This document shows, one piece after another, positions 9,051-9,620 of a stretch of DNA of 9,620 bases (position 1 is its first letter; every line of letters starts with the position of its first letter). The notes under the pieces were generated by a model. The model was not told the DNA's origin and did no database searches. It worked only from the letters and a program-made list of their open reading frames with translations. Made by a program: the position numbers and the translations under genes. The DNA is taken from the NCBI GenBank assembly GCA_031273885.1, contig JAISRA010000009.1:1-9620 (forward strand), read 5' to 3'. Origin of the DNA: Endomicrobium sp. (GTDB lineage Bacteria; Elusimicrobiota; Endomicrobiia; Endomicrobiales; Endomicrobiaceae).

Positions 9051-9161
9051 TTCTGCGATATTTAATGTTCTTTGGAAACTAAATAATTTACGTGTTAGTG
9101 TGTGCCAAATGTTTTTTTTATAAATAATTGATTATAGGGCAAATATGAAGGTTTTAGAAGT
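9051..9161 (+). promoter_or_regulatory. CRISPR leader
   Basis: A 111-bp AT-rich non-coding stretch between the cas2 stop and the first repeat. This is where a leader that drives array transcription and marks the integration end is expected. It contains an eight-T run (9112-9119), TATAAA at 9119-9124 as a possible -10 element without a good -35, and an IHF-like site at 9121-9133. TTTGG (9071-9075) and CCAAA (9105-9109) could pair ahead of the T run, but the loop is long and the stem short, so I do not call a terminator. The orientation (leader on the cas2 side) is supported by the repeat, which reads in the usual I-E sense. Confidence 0.8.
9121..9133 (-). promoter_or_regulatory. IHF-consensus-like site in the leader
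   Basis: The minus strand reads AATCAATTATTTA, a full match to the E. coli IHF consensus WATCAANNNNTTR. It ends 28 bp before repeat 1. In E. coli, IHF bends the leader just upstream of repeat 1 so that Cas1-Cas2 integrates there. The match is direct observation. Function is inference, because the DNA is AT-rich and whether this organism has IHF, or only HU, is unknown. Confidence 0.4.
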
Positions 9162-9620
9162 ATGTTCCCTGCATGCGCAGGGATGAACCTCAGGTAGCAC
9201 AAATGGGACAGTTAGTAGCACCATGTTCCCTGCATGCGCAGGGATGAACCGCTCTAATGCCGGCTACCATTCTGTGTGCAGAAATGTTCCCTGCATGCGC
9301 AGGGATGAACCTCATTCTGTTAAAAAAGATGCAATAATTGATTCATGTTCCCTGCATGCGCAGGGATGAACCGCCCAGTAAACCGCCCTTTAAGCCCCTT
9401 ACAACATGTTCCCTGCATGCGCAGGGATGAACCAATATAAAATAACGCAAGAATGTTTATGAAGTAATGTTCCCTGCATGCGCAGGGATGAACCGCTATC
9501 TCAAAAAACGAATGAAAGGGATACTATATGTTCCCTGCATGCGCAGGGATGAACCTCCCTTTTTCACAGATAAAAAGAGGATATACCTATGTTCCCTGCA
9601 TGCGCAGGGATGAACCTAGA
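9162..9620 (+). CRISPR. Type I-E CRISPR array, 8 repeats, running off the window
   Basis: Eight identical 28-bp repeats start at 9162, 9223, 9284, 9345, 9406, 9467, 9528 and 9589, an exact 61-bp period with seven 33-bp spacers. The repeat begins ATGTTCCCTGC and ends GCAGGGATGAACC. TCCCTGC and GCAGGGA (repeat positions 5-11 and 16-22) form a 7-bp stem with an ATGC loop. By analogy to E. coli, Cas6e would cut after the stem at G21, leaving AUGAACC plus the next base as the 5' handle. If the base after the repeat is counted as position 29, the format is 29/32 as in E. coli. The last repeat ends at 9616 and is followed by four bases, probably a further spacer. No repeat is degenerate, so the array end is not reached. 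Spacers are all different, and I recognise none of their targets. Confidence 0.99.

Noticed and set aside
9071..9119. Possible rho-independent terminator after cas2
   Set aside because: TTTGG and CCAAA precede a T8 run, but the stem is only five pairs with a loop of about 29 bases, too weak to call.

Overview
The window carries a complete, apparently intact type I-E CRISPR-Cas locus on the + strand. It sits directly downstream of a badly decayed glycosyltransferase gene. The DNA is strongly AT-rich, with many poly-A tracts, Lys/Asn/Ile/Glu-rich proteins and clear GGAGG-type ribosome binding sites. This points to an AT-rich bacterium, plausibly host-associated or reductively evolving, in which dispensable genes decay while this defence locus has been kept. 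An Endomicrobium-like (Elusimicrobiota) gut symbiont would fit, but that is a guess from composition and gene style. The sequence alone does not prove a taxon.

Layout. Positions 2-978 hold remnants of a family 2 glycosyltransferase with an in-frame stop, several frameshifts and probably an internal deletion. Positions 994-9050 hold eight genes in canonical I-E order: cas3, cas8e (cse1), cse2, cas7e, cas5e, cas6e, cas1e, cas2e. They are packed almost without gaps: ATGA overlaps at cas3/cas8e and cas8e/cse2, 17 bp between cse2 and cas7e, 1 bp between cas7e and cas5e, a 14 bp overlap cas5e/cas6e, a TAATG junction cas6e/cas1, and a 20 bp overlap cas1/cas2. Positions 9051-9161 are an AT-rich leader with an IHF-consensus-like site. 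From 9162 to the window edge is a CRISPR array: eight identical 28-bp repeats at an exact 61-bp period, seven complete 33-bp spacers, and the first bases of what is probably an eighth.

How the parts work together. The array is transcribed from the leader, and Cas6e cuts each repeat hairpin to release crRNAs. Cas8e, Cse2, Cas7e, Cas5e and Cas6e form Cascade around the crRNA and find PAM-flanked targets. Cas3 (HD nuclease plus helicase) is recruited to degrade the DNA. Cas1e-Cas2e insert new spacers at the leader end. The catalytic residues I could check by eye are present: the Cas3 HD and helicase motifs, the Cas6e histidine, and the Cas1 Glu/His/Asp/Asp set.

This is a known system type, not a new one. 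The points worth a second look are finer: a T-A pair in the repeat stem replacing the usual C-G pair, an unconstrained base where the E. coli array has its PAM-derived G, lysines flanking the Cas8e glutamine wedge, an enlarged charged segment in Cas7e, an 18-bp direct repeat inside cas1, near-50% GC leader-proximal spacers in an AT-rich host, and the contrast between the decayed neighbour gene and the intact cas genes.
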